Shown one piece after another: positions 28,548 through 36,896 of a DNA stretch of 64,000 bases; within the stretch, counting starts at the first letter, position 1, and the number at the start of each line of letters is the position of its first letter. The stretch is from Kordia periserrulae (GTDB lineage: Bacteria; Bacteroidota; Bacteroidia; Flavobacteriales; Flavobacteriaceae). The position numbers and the translations under genes are program-made. The notes under the pieces were generated by a model. That model worked only from the letters and a program-made list of their open reading frames with translations. It was not told the origin of the DNA and ran no database searches. The stretch is from assembly GCF_003054265.1 (NCBI RefSeq), contig NZ_QBKT01000002.1, positions 186,001-250,000 of the forward strand, given 5' to 3'.

Positions 28548-29378
28548 ATGATTCATTTAGGACAACACAATACATTAGAGATTTTGCGCGAAACGCCTCC
28601 AGGACTTTTTTTAGGCGATGAGGAAGGGAATGAAATTTTGTTGCCCAACAAGTACGTGCCTGAAACGTTTGAAATAGGAGACAAAATCACTGTTTTTGCC
28701 TATTTGGACAGTCATGAACGACCTGTAACAACTACTTTAAAACCGTACACCAAAGTCAATGAATTTGCGTTATTACGTGTTACAGCATTGAGCGATTATG
28801 GAGCTTTTTTAGATTGGGGATTGGAGAAAGATTTGTTTGTTCCGTTTAAAGAGCAAGCACGTGAAATGCAAGAAGGAAAATGGTATGTAGTGTATTGTTA
28901 TTTGGATGAAGAAACCAATAGATTAGTAGCTTCTAGTAAGACGAATAAGTTTTTGAGTAACGAAGAATTGACCATAGAAAGATTTGATGAGGTCGATTTG
29001 ATGGTTTCGCGTTTTACGGAATTGGGTGTTGAAATGATTGTCAATCAACAACACAAAGGTTTGGTATATAACGATGAAATTTTTAGAGAATTGAAGCTAG
29101 GAGAGAAGCTGAAAGGCGTCGTGAAAAAGATTAGAGAAGACAACAAAATTGATCTTTCGTTGCAACAAATCGGGTTTAAAAATATCGAACCATCAGCACA
29201 AATTGTGTTGGATGCGTTACAACAAAACGGTGGAACTTTACCATTACACGATAAAAGCAATCCAGAAGAAATTAAAAAACGCTTAAACATGAGCAAAAAA
29301 AGCTTTAAAAAAGCCATTGGAAGCTTGTACAAGCAACAGCAAATCACCATCAAACCGGATGGAATTGAACTGAAGTAG
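28548..29378 (+). CDS. S1 RNA-binding domain protein, CvfB family
   Basis: This 276-residue protein has the CvfB arrangement: tandem S1-like OB folds (about 1-65, 66-140, 145-210) and a C-terminal winged helix (P-E-E-I-K-K-R-L-N-M-S-K-K-S-F-K-K-A-I near 238-256). The N-terminus I-H-L-G-Q-H-N-T-L-E-I and Y-G-A-F-L-D-W-G-L fit. Its role is probably RNA binding in expression control. The symbol is left blank because function has been tested mainly in Firmicutes. Confidence 0.85.
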   Translation: MIHLGQHNTLEILRETPPGLFLGDEEGNEILLPNKYVPETFEIGDKITVFAYLDSHERPVTTTLKPYTKVNEFALLRVTALSDYGAFLDWGLEKDLFVPFKEQAREMQEGKWYVVYCYLDEETNRLVASSKTNKFLSNEELTIERFDEVDLMVSRFTELGVEMIVNQQHKGLVYNDEIFRELKLGEKLKGVVKKIREDNKIDLSLQQIGFKNIEPSAQIVLDALQQNGGTLPLHDKSNPEEIKKRLNMSKKSFKKAIGSLYKQQQITIKPDGIELK

Positions 29379-29403
29379 TTTATATTTTTTTGTCAATAAT
29401 ACA

Positions 29404-29438
29404 AAAGGCGCGTAGCAAAACGCGCCTTTCTTTTTTTA
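29404..29438. terminator. Bidirectional terminator, CvfB and RiPP-like gene
   Basis: AAAGGCGCG pairs with CGCGCCTTT around an 8-nt loop and is followed by a T-run that overlaps the stop codon of the minus-strand small gene. Confidence 0.85.
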
Positions 29439-29612
29439 ACATGCAATTACGGAGCAATATGATGTAAAGCCGCCGCTGCCTTCTGATGGTTCGCACACAT
29501 CACTTTCGCAATAACGATAGGTTTTTGGTGGTTTTCCTCCAGAAACTTGATTCAAATTTCCAATTACATGTTTACTAAAAGTTAACTTGTTTAATTGCTT
29601 TTGCTTTTTCAT
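29436..29612 (-). CDS. RiPP precursor-like peptide with GG leader, orphan
   Basis: This 58-residue ORF begins M-K-K-Q-K-Q-L-N-K-L-T-F-S-K-H-V-I-G-N-L, a basic leader of the same L-x-F/L-x-K-x-x-I-x-N-L form as the peptide at 10807-10953. A double Gly at 25-26 (V-S-G-G-K) would be a peptidase cleavage site. The core has four cysteines, several Ser and Thr, and ends C-S-V-I-A-C. The longer ATG at 29663 would give a hydrophobic N-terminus that does not fit. No modification gene is nearby. The assignment is by leader pattern and size. Confidence 0.7.
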   Translation of the reverse strand: MKKQKQLNKLTFSKHVIGNLNQVSGGKPPKTYRYCESDVCEPSEGSGGFTSYCSVIAC

Positions 29613-29732
29613 AATAGATTTATTTATGATTAATACTGATGTAAAATTAATCAAGTAAATCACTGGTAAAAAGCATGTTAGTCTTTGGTTTATAAATCAA
29701 AGGTATGTGGTTTATGAACCAAAGGCTCAAAA

Positions 29733-30464
29733 TTATTGTTCATATAAGTAAGAAACAAATTTTGTAGATTTCGCTTTGCTGTAAATTCGGATATCGTCAA
29801 TACTTCCGCTAAACGGACGTTTTCCATCACCATTATTTCCAATCAACAAAGGCAAGGTTGAGGTGGCAATATCTCCTTTAATGTATTTCATCAATGCAGG
29901 TTTACCATTAATGTATAAATACATGGTTTCGTCTTTCAGCGTACACGTAATCATATACCACGTATCTTTTTCATAATCAAATTTGCGCAATTCGTGCATA
30001 ATTCCGTACGGCGCAATGGTAAAAATAATATCGTTAGTTACCACTTCTTCGTCTTCAAAAGGCGCATATCCAATGGAAATTCCGTACGCAGCTATGTTTT
30101 TTGAAGCATCTGCACTATTTTTATATAAAACCTGTTGCAAATGTGCAGCATCGGTTTTTAGCCATACATTAATGGTAAACTCGTCGGTAAAATTCAAGTG
30201 TTCATTTGCAGGAATGCGAAGATGATCGTCAGTACCATCAAATTTATACGCAAAATTTGCATTCCCAAAACGGTCAAAAGTAGTGCGAGCACCTACGTTT
30301 TGCGCGTTGACTCTGTACGGACTCAAATCATTCGTATTTCCGTCAAGTGGATAATAGGCAACTAGACTTTCATTCAAGTCAAATTGCGGATCGTCTTCTT
30401 CAATACTACAACTACTAAGAGCAAAAATGATAGCTATACAGCTATAAAGAAACTTGGGTTTCAT
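29733..30464 (-). CDS. LamG-domain lipoprotein
   Basis: The start is placed at the ATG at 30464, which gives a lipoprotein signal ending L-S-S-C-S; an upstream in-frame ATG at 30503 adds 13 polar residues without sense. The mature part is one concanavalin-A-like (LamG/pentraxin-type) domain. Features are L-V-A-Y-Y-P-L-D-G-N near 36, F-D-G-T-D-D-H-L near 76, F-T-I-N-V-W-L-K, and a C-terminal G-S-I-D-D-I-R-I-Y. Such domains bind carbohydrate or protein. The protein is probably at the cell surface. The ligand is unknown. Confidence 0.85.
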   Translation of the reverse strand: MKPKFLYSCIAIIFALSSCSIEEDDPQFDLNESLVAYYPLDGNTNDLSPYRVNAQNVGARTTFDRFGNANFAYKFDGTDDHLRIPANEHLNFTDEFTINVWLKTDAAHLQQVLYKNSADASKNIAAYGISIGYAPFEDEEVVTNDIIFTIAPYGIMHELRKFDYEKDTWYMITCTLKDETMYLYINGKPALMKYIKGDIATSTLPLLIGNNGDGKRPFSGSIDDIRIYSKAKSTKFVSYLYEQ

Positions 30465-30531
30465 GTGGAATCGGTTTTTGTTGATGCATGTTTTACAATT
30501 CACAAAACCACAATAATGATACCAAAATTAA

Positions 30532-31791
30532 CTATTCAAGTGTGTATTTTAATTCGGGAAATCTTTTATAGATATTTTCTTCAATTAATGGCGGCGGCGG
30601 TGGCAGTTGTGTATTCTTAATTTCTTCCGTAAATGGATGCTCGTATTCTGTTTGTTTAGAAAGTGCATAAGTAATGACTTTAATTTGAGCATTCATTTTC
30701 TTGAAATATTCGTAAAGATCAAAATAATGATAATCATGTAAGTCAGGTAAAATGCTATTTTTTTTCATGAAAGTGATGGACGTATTTTCTATGTCCCGTC
30801 GTTCATATATAAAGAAAGTCAATTGATAAAACTCATCTAAAATGTTCAATAGCTCTGTCGCTTCCGCAGATGAAGAAGCTACCTTTTTCAATTGTACATA
30901 TACATCAATAGGTTCAGGATAATATTGAACACCATAGCCTTCAAATTCTGCAGATTTAAAATTATGAATGAGAATTTTCTGTAGAATTATGTCTTTCAGA
31001 GTTACCTTTTTATTGGTTTCAAATTGTTGTTTGGTGTCAAGTAACAACTTCTGTAATTTTCCGTTGGATATAGATTTCAGCGTTAATATTATTTCATCTG
31101 AATATGTGATTCCATATTCTTTTTCAGCAATTTCAAATTGAGTTCGCTCGTAAAACAATTCTTCTTGGTACATGTTTTCATAAACTGTTTCTGCGTATCT
31201 AAAATTGGAAGGATTCACAAAACTAAAGCTAATAACACAAAAAAGACAAATTCCAAAAGCGTATAATTTCCACTTCCAAACCTTAAAAAATCGAGCCACT
31301 TCTGTCCATGCCGTTAAGAACAAATAAATAGGAATACAGAAAAACACATAGCTATAAAACATGTAAACAGCCGTGCCGATTAAAACTTGACTTACCGCAG
31401 TATCTCTCAAAAAGGCAACAATCATATACCAACATAGAAATTCTATAAAGAGTGAGTAATTTACAATACGAAGCGAAATTTGTCTACGTGTTTTATAAAA
31501 GTGAAACGTCGGCTGAGAAAACCAATATCGAATCATCGTATGATTTCCTATAGCAATTGCGAGTGCAATTAAAAATATATGTTCAAAATATAATGCTTCT
31601 TTAGTTTGAAAAGGAATATCATACAACATTCCAACTCTCAAAACATTCACAATTTCAAGAAAAAAGAAAATAAAACTATATAAAATAAACGCTTGCAACA
31701 ACCCCAAACCGATACCAATCCAAAATCGTATTTTTCCAACGGTTTGAATAGTTAAGTGTTTTTTAAGCTGTATTCTTTTTTGTGACTTCAT
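30532..31791 (-). CDS. Multi-pass membrane protein with poly-proline C-terminus, unknown
   Basis: This 419-residue protein has about five hydrophobic segments in the first 210 residues (near 23-50, 68-88, 108-130, 135-163, 178-200). The C-terminal half is soluble and charged, ending near 398 with P-P-P-P-P and then I-E-E-N-I-Y-K-R-F-P-E. I recognise no catalytic motif. It precedes the LamG lipoprotein gene on the same strand with 67 bp between. A lipoprotein at 62895 also ends in a proline run. Confidence 0.7.
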   Translation of the reverse strand: MKSQKRIQLKKHLTIQTVGKIRFWIGIGLGLLQAFILYSFIFFFLEIVNVLRVGMLYDIPFQTKEALYFEHIFLIALAIAIGNHTMIRYWFSQPTFHFYKTRRQISLRIVNYSLFIEFLCWYMIVAFLRDTAVSQVLIGTAVYMFYSYVFFCIPIYLFLTAWTEVARFFKVWKWKLYAFGICLFCVISFSFVNPSNFRYAETVYENMYQEELFYERTQFEIAEKEYGITYSDEIILTLKSISNGKLQKLLLDTKQQFETNKKVTLKDIILQKILIHNFKSAEFEGYGVQYYPEPIDVYVQLKKVASSSAEATELLNILDEFYQLTFFIYERRDIENTSITFMKKNSILPDLHDYHYFDLYEYFKKMNAQIKVITYALSKQTEYEHPFTEEIKNTQLPPPPPLIEENIYKRFPELKYTLE

Positions 31792-31821
31792 ACGATATCA
31801 GTACAAAGAATCGTGAAAAAG

Positions 31822-32943
31822 TTACAACCCTAACTTAACTCGCAACGCTTTTGGCAATGCGTCTTTATGCACCATTACAGAAATCGTTTTGAGTTTGAAA
31901 AAAGCTTCACTCATGTGTACATGTCCGTCATTTGGAATACGCTCTGTGTTGCTTCCCCACGAATTTTTTACACGAAAATATTCATTACCATTCTGATCTT
32001 TTGCCATGCCTGTAATATGCATTAAATGATCGTCTGTTGTGGTATAATTTTCAAATTCTTGTTGACGAAAAGCAGCTGTAATATTTTTTTCTTTCCGAAT
32101 TTCCGCTGAAAAATCTTTTCTACTGTTCACGTTTTCTTCGGGAATGGTTGCGACAGCATATTTTGCCGAAAAAGTTGCTTCCGAAACATCGCAATCCAAT
32201 TCAACCGTATAGCCCGTTTTTAAAGCATTTTTAGTCGCTGCGACCAATTCGTCTAACGTAACATTATAAAAACTTCCGTTAGAAAAATTATCAGGAATAT
32301 TTAAAATAAACGAAGTATAATACGGTTGATGCGTAAACGAAGTCAGCGTCACATAATCGTCGGGATTGACTTTCGTCATCTCCAAAAACGATTGCGGCGT
32401 ATAGGTTTTTCCTTCATACGTAAACGATTCAGGACGTTTTCCTAAATACACATCCAACACATTTTCAATCGCTGGTTTCCAGTTTGATGATAATTTTCCT
32501 CCAGGATTTTGAATATACACATCCAACATGGCTTTCAATACAGATACCATTTCTGCATGATTGTGTCTTTCTTGCAACGCCTTCAAACCAGAATACGCAC
32601 TATTAGGAACCAATCCGTGCGACTTTACAGAATTCATCACATCGTGCGCCAATCCGCCTTCGCTAAATTGTGCTTTTCCTTGTCGCATCACGTAATTCCA
32701 CGCTTTTTTTGGATACGTATTTCGTACCGTAAACATTTCCGAAATATCAATCTGTTTTCCTGTTAAGCGAATAATTTCAGATTCCAAAAAAGAAGATGCC
32801 GAAAAACTCCAGCAAGTTCCCGTATTTCCTTGACTGATAACTGGAGTTGCTTCCAAATCAATCGTAGTGGTAAACTCATAATCTTGAGCAGAAATTGTCA
32901 ATGAGAAACAGGCTAAAAACGCGGATAAAAGTATTTTTTTCAT
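31822..32943 (-). CDS. Secreted C1-family (papain/bleomycin-hydrolase-like) cysteine peptidase
   Basis: This 373-residue protein has a signal peptide ending near A-Q at 20. The papain-type active site is intact: Gln38 and Cys44 in S-Q-G-N-T-G-T-C-W-S-F-S, His in D-H-L-M-H-I-T-G-M near 310, and Asn in V-K-N-S-W-G-S near 332. The spacing and the C-terminal catalytic pair fit the aminopeptidase C/bleomycin hydrolase (C1B) type rather than papain. It is probably periplasmic or exported and may trim peptides. Confidence 0.88.
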   Translation of the reverse strand: MKKILLSAFLACFSLTISAQDYEFTTTIDLEATPVISQGNTGTCWSFSASSFLESEIIRLTGKQIDISEMFTVRNTYPKKAWNYVMRQGKAQFSEGGLAHDVMNSVKSHGLVPNSAYSGLKALQERHNHAEMVSVLKAMLDVYIQNPGGKLSSNWKPAIENVLDVYLGKRPESFTYEGKTYTPQSFLEMTKVNPDDYVTLTSFTHQPYYTSFILNIPDNFSNGSFYNVTLDELVAATKNALKTGYTVELDCDVSEATFSAKYAVATIPEENVNSRKDFSAEIRKEKNITAAFRQQEFENYTTTDDHLMHITGMAKDQNGNEYFRVKNSWGSNTERIPNDGHVHMSEAFFKLKTISVMVHKDALPKALRVKLGL

Positions 32944-33036
32944 AAAAAAAGGAAGTGTTTACAAACAAGAATTTGAACCTCGAAATTCTTGAAAACTGTA
33001 CAAAATGAATTATTTTTACGCAAAATACTAAAAACT

Positions 33037-33876
33037 ATGAGTAAACCAAACTGGAAAACGGTAAAAGAATACGACGATATCACCTATAGAAAAGCAGATG
33101 GCGTGGCGCGAATTGCCTTTAACAGACCTGATGTGAGAAACGCATTTCGTCCACACACGACAAGCGAATTGTTAGATGCTTTTAAAGATGCGCATGAAGA
33201 TGTCAATATCGGCGTTGTTTTATTGTCTGCTGAAGGACCATCATCTAAAGATGGCGTGTATTCTTTTTGTAGTGGCGGCGACCAGAAAGCACGCGGACAT
33301 CAAGGATATGTTGGACAAGATGGCTACCATAGATTGAATATTTTAGAAGTGCAACGCTTAATTCGTTTTATGCCAAAAGCAGTCATTGCGGTCGTTCCAG
33401 GTTGGGCAGTTGGTGGCGGACATAGTTTGCACGTGGTGTGCGATTTGACCTTGGCAAGCAAAGAACACGCAATTTTTAAACAAACCGACGCAGATGTGAC
33501 TAGTTTTGATGCAGGTTATGGTTCGGCGTATTTGGCAAAAATGGTGGGACAGAAAAAAGCGCGTGAAATTTTCTTTTTAGGAAGAAACTACTCAGCACAA
33601 GAAGCCTATGAAATGGGCATGGTCAATGCGGTAATTCCACACGATGAATTGGAAGATACCGCTTTTGAATGGGCGCAGGAAATCTTGGCGAAATCACCAA
33701 CATCTATCAAAATGTTAAAATTTGCGATGAATTTAACCGACGACGGAATGGTTGGGCAGCAAGTTTTTGCAGGAGAAGCAACACGTTTAGCCTACATGAC
33801 TGACGAAGCCAAAGAAGGACGCGATGCGTTCCTAGAAAAACGCAAGCCAAACTTTGAGAAAAAGTGGATACCGTAA
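33037..33876 (+). CDS. menB: 1,4-dihydroxy-2-naphthoyl-CoA synthase
   Basis: MenB cyclises o-succinylbenzoyl-CoA to DHNA-CoA. The start is taken at the ATG at 33037 (M-S-K-P-N-W-K), giving 279 residues; the upstream ATG at 32989 adds 16 residues not typical of the family. The crotonase oxyanion loop S-G-G-D-Q-K-A-R-G is near 84. G-W-A-V-G-G-G-H-S-L-H is near 128, and T-S-F-D-A-G-Y-G-S near 157. The S-F-D-A-G-Y-G signature separates MenB from ordinary enoyl-CoA hydratases. Confidence 0.96.
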   Translation: MSKPNWKTVKEYDDITYRKADGVARIAFNRPDVRNAFRPHTTSELLDAFKDAHEDVNIGVVLLSAEGPSSKDGVYSFCSGGDQKARGHQGYVGQDGYHRLNILEVQRLIRFMPKAVIAVVPGWAVGGGHSLHVVCDLTLASKEHAIFKQTDADVTSFDAGYGSAYLAKMVGQKKAREIFFLGRNYSAQEAYEMGMVNAVIPHDELEDTAFEWAQEILAKSPTSIKMLKFAMNLTDDGMVGQQVFAGEATRLAYMTDEAKEGRDAFLEKRKPNFEKKWIP

Positions 33877-34091
33877 GCTAGTTGTTTGTTGTTGGTTGCT
33901 AGTTGGTGGTGAAAAAACTTTTACATTTTGAGTTTAACATTTTAAATTTCGTTATTCGTCACTTTTAACTTTTAACTCGTCACTTTTTAACTTGGCTGTT
34001 GGTTGCTGGTTTTTCGTAAATCGTAAATCACAAATCGTAAATCACAAATCGTAAATCACAAATCGTAAATCGTAAATCATCAATCACAAAT
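33877..34091. repeat. Heptad element: GT side after menB, A-rich array (CGTAAAT/CACAAAT)11
   Basis: Directly after the menB stop come GCTAGTT, GTTTGTT, GTTGGTT, GCTAGTT and GGTGGTG at 33877-33911. At 34015-34091 eleven 7-nt units alternate between CGTAAAT and CACAAAT (one CATCAAT), ending 43 nt before the next ATG. Confidence 0.9.
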
Positions 34092-34134
34092 ACTAAAACA
34101 AACCTTTTCAACGTTACCTAGCAAACCATTCAAA

Positions 34135-34737
34135 ATGAAAAAACTCATATCTTGTCTTTTATTGCTTTGTTTCTATGTGGGAATGGCGCAAAACAACGAA
34201 CGTAAATTTGATATCGGATTTCACTATCCGTTGTCTACAGGCGATAATTTTATGGTGTTTGCGTACGATGGTTTACTAGGATTGGATTTGCGTTATCAAT
34301 TTGCAGATACAAAACTCATTTCGCCTAAAATCGCGTTTACGGCCGATTATTTTATTTATAATTTTGTAGAAGGCATCAACGGTGGTGCGCTGGTGTTAAA
34401 ACCTCGAATTATTGGGGAATTTAACATTAAAAAGTTTGCCCGTCTCAAACCGTTTGTATTGCTTGGATATGGTTTTTTTGAAACTTCTTTAAACACAGCA
34501 AATCGAAATTTTAGCTTTGGAAGTCCCAATCCGACCATTGAACCAAACGGCGAACGATTCACCGATTCGCAAAACGGAATCAATTGGGGATTTGGAGCCG
34601 CATACGATGCTAGCGAAAGCTTTTACATAGAAGTCACTGCCGATTTCATCAAACTAGATTTAGACGGCGACACCTCAGGAAATCGTTACAACGAGAACAT
34701 TCATACCGTGAGTTTCGGGGTTGGATTTCGATTTTGA
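34135..34737 (+). CDS. Outer-membrane beta-barrel protein, unknown
   Basis: This 200-residue protein has a signal peptide ending at G-M-A-Q near 20. The rest is alternating hydrophobic and polar strands, with L-K-P-F-V-L-L-G-Y-G-F and a final aromatic residue (F-G-V-G-F-R-F). These are hallmarks of an 8-stranded barrel inserted by BAM. The function is unknown. Heptad repeats flank both ends of the gene. Confidence 0.75.
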   Translation: MKKLISCLLLLCFYVGMAQNNERKFDIGFHYPLSTGDNFMVFAYDGLLGLDLRYQFADTKLISPKIAFTADYFIYNFVEGINGGALVLKPRIIGEFNIKKFARLKPFVLLGYGFFETSLNTANRNFSFGSPNPTIEPNGERFTDSQNGINWGFGAAYDASESFYIEVTADFIKLDLDGDTSGNRYNENIHTVSFGVGFRF

Positions 34738-34744
34738 TTTTTTT

Positions 34745-34791
34745 GTTAGGTGTTAGGTGTTAGGTGTTAGGTGTTAGGTGTTAGGTGTTGA
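34745..34791. repeat. Heptad array (GTTAGGT)6 plus one variant
   Basis: Six exact GTTAGGT units begin 8 nt after the barrel-gene stop, followed by GTTGAAT. It is the G/T side of an element whose A/C side is at 34924-34951. Confidence 0.9.
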
Positions 34792-34821
34792 ATAGTTTTT
34801 TTAGGAATTTTTGATTTCAAA

Positions 34822-34867
34822 GTACTTCTCGATACTAAATTTCTACGAAATTTCACTCGAAGTGACG
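34822..34867. repeat. Dispersed REP-like element, copy 3
   Basis: It reads GTACTTCTCGATAC, AAATTTCTACGAAATTTC, then ACTCGAAGTGACG. The middle can fold as AAATTTC-TAC-GAAATTT. It sits between the GT and AC heptad arrays. Confidence 0.65.
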
Positions 34868-34923
34868 GTTTTTGTTTGTTTACGAGTTTAGGTGTTTAAA
34901 AGTTTATCAATTTATAATAGAAA

Positions 34924-34951
34924 CAACAAACAACAAACAACAAACAACCAA
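34924..34951. repeat. Heptad array (CAACAAA)3 plus CAACCAA
   Basis: These are A/C-rich 7-nt units, followed by AAGC-rich words running to the stop of the next minus-strand gene at 34999. Confidence 0.8.
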
Positions 34952-34998
34952 AAGCAAAGCGATACCAAAAGCGTCAGCGGTCTAAAAGCAAAGCGCAT

Positions 34999-35817
34999 CT
35001 AATCTTCTTTCTTAACTACATACGTTTCCCAACCTTCGTAAGTTCCGTTAAATTCTTTGGTAAGTTTGATGAGTTCTGTGGTGAATTTTAAAGTATTTTC
35101 AAGCGTTACGGAGTTGTCACGTTGAAACTTGATTTCATACGGATGAGTTCCTTTTTCGAGGTCTTTTTTGTGTGAAACCGTATATGCCAATTTTTTGATG
35201 GCTTCTTCAAACAAATTCATGTCGTTTTTGGATGAAAATACCGCGTAGTGATCAATCGGGCGGACAGCCAACACATCATCGCCTGCATTTTTAAGCTGAA
35301 TCACCGTATCGCGATTCGACATAAAGTTTAAAATTTCATCATTCGGATATAAAAAGTTGACGTACAAATCCCACGCAGGATCTGACTTTACAAAGACTTC
35401 ATACCTTTCGCCGCGAAATTGATTTCTAAACAATTTGTCAATATGGCGTTCAATATCCGACGCGTCTTTTACATAATAATACTCAAAACGACTGCCATCA
35501 TACATAAACGAACCGACATATTTACTATCGGAAACCGATTGCATTTTACTGTAAATAGAATCTTTGATGCGGTATAATTTCTTCAGTTTATTGCCAATCG
35601 GAAAATCACTTTCTTTCGTCACTCGGTATTTGATTTTTACATAAAAAAGAAAGTCGTAACCGTTGATTGGCGCTTTATCCACCAAATCCATTCGCAAATT
35701 CGTAGAACTCACTCCTTTTTCTTGTTTGGCTTGATAGGTATTCCAAACGGGTGACTCTTGCGCATGCAAAACTCCCATCGAAAAAAACAATAAAAATACG
35801 CGTACTAGAGTGTTCAT
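34999..35817 (-). CDS. Secreted DUF695 / RraB-like protein
   Basis: This 272-residue protein has a signal peptide ending H-A-Q near 20. Its first domain (W-N-T-Y-Q-A-K then Y-D-F-L-F-Y-V-K-I-K-Y, to about 125) resembles DUF695. The second, with R-F-E-Y-Y-Y-V near 110 and D-P-A-W-D-L-Y-V-N-F-L-Y-P near 148-160, resembles the RraB-type fold often joined to it. A secreted copy cannot regulate RNase E as RraB does, so the function is open. Confidence 0.6.
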   Translation of the reverse strand: MNTLVRVFLLFFSMGVLHAQESPVWNTYQAKQEKGVSSTNLRMDLVDKAPINGYDFLFYVKIKYRVTKESDFPIGNKLKKLYRIKDSIYSKMQSVSDSKYVGSFMYDGSRFEYYYVKDASDIERHIDKLFRNQFRGERYEVFVKSDPAWDLYVNFLYPNDEILNFMSNRDTVIQLKNAGDDVLAVRPIDHYAVFSSKNDMNLFEEAIKKLAYTVSHKKDLEKGTHPYEIKFQRDNSVTLENTLKFTTELIKLTKEFNGTYEGWETYVVKKED

Positions 35818-35957
35818 GAATTAAAAATAAAACTTTTGCAATGTAAGTAAAACTCAGAATTGCGCATAAAAATTTAATAGAATATTAAGATTAATCAGCT
35901 TGTTAGACATTTTTCAATAATTCTTTAAAAGTGTATCTTTACAAAAATTGTCTTTAC

Positions 35958-36887
35958 ATGATAAAAGCATGGCTTGCTGCCGCACGATTACGAACCTTAC
36001 CTTTGTCCATTTCTGGGATTATTGTTGGTTGTGCACTTGCAAATTTCACAAAGTTTGATACAACTCAAACGGTTATACCAATTACAAATACCTATCATCC
36101 TAATTATTTTATATTTATCCTGTCGATTTTAACGACAATTGGTTTTCAAGTATTGTCCAATTTTGCCAACGATTATGGCGATGGAATTCGCGGTACAGAT
36201 GCAGATAGAGAAGGCGAACAGCGCATGGTGGCTTCGGGAATTATTTCGCCAAAGCAGATGAAAAACGCGATGATTCTTACGGTAATTATTACGTTACTAT
36301 TGGCATTAGCAGTGATTTATGTAGCGTTTGGGAATGAAAATTTCAGTTATTCGGTATTGTTTTTCTTTTTAGGAATTACGGCGATTATTGCGGCGGTAAA
36401 ATACACGGTTGGAAAAAGTGCCTACGGATATTCAGGATTGGGAGATGTGTTTGTATTTCTCTTTTTTGGCTGGTTGAGTGTGGTTGGAAGTTACTTTTTA
36501 TACACTAAATCGTTGAATTTCGACATTTTCTTGCCTGCAACAGCTGTCGGATTGCTAAGTACGGCAGTTTTAAATCTAAACAACATGCGCGATCGCATCA
36601 AAGACAAATCGCACGGAAAAAATACCTTGGTGGTTAAAATTGGAAGTCAGAATGCAAAAAAATACCATTACGCATTGATTGTAGGAGCATTTTTCATCAC
36701 GCTTTGGTACATTCTTAGAAACTATCATTCGCCGTTACAATTCATCGTTTTCATAGCGTTTATTCCGTTAGTGATGAATATGATTGTAGTCGCAAAAAAT
36801 ATCATTCTCAAAGAACTTGATTCAGAATTAAAAAAAGTGGCGTTGAGCACATTTTTATTCGCAATTTTGTTCGCAATTTTTAATTAG
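35958..36887 (+). CDS. menA: 1,4-dihydroxy-2-naphthoate polyprenyltransferase
   Basis: MenA attaches the polyprenyl tail to DHNA, giving demethylmenaquinone. The start at 35958 gives M-I-K-A-W-L-A-A-A-R-L-R-T-L-P-L-S, the usual beginning; the ATG at 35931 is nine residues longer. The protein has about nine membrane helices. The prenyl-diphosphate site N-D-Y-G-D-G-I-R-G-T-D-A-D is near 76-88. A second Asp-rich site is at N-N-M-R-D-R-I-K-D. The length of about 309 residues is normal. Confidence 0.94.
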   Translation: MIKAWLAAARLRTLPLSISGIIVGCALANFTKFDTTQTVIPITNTYHPNYFIFILSILTTIGFQVLSNFANDYGDGIRGTDADREGEQRMVASGIISPKQMKNAMILTVIITLLLALAVIYVAFGNENFSYSVLFFFLGITAIIAAVKYTVGKSAYGYSGLGDVFVFLFFGWLSVVGSYFLYTKSLNFDIFLPATAVGLLSTAVLNLNNMRDRIKDKSHGKNTLVVKIGSQNAKKYHYALIVGAFFITLWYILRNYHSPLQFIVFIAFIPLVMNMIVVAKNIILKELDSELKKVALSTFLFAILFAIFN

Positions 36888-36896
36888 AACTAATAA

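Noticed and set aside
33001-33036. Longer menB start at 32989
   Set aside because: The extra 16 residues are not typical of MenB; the ATG at 33037 gives the usual N-terminus.
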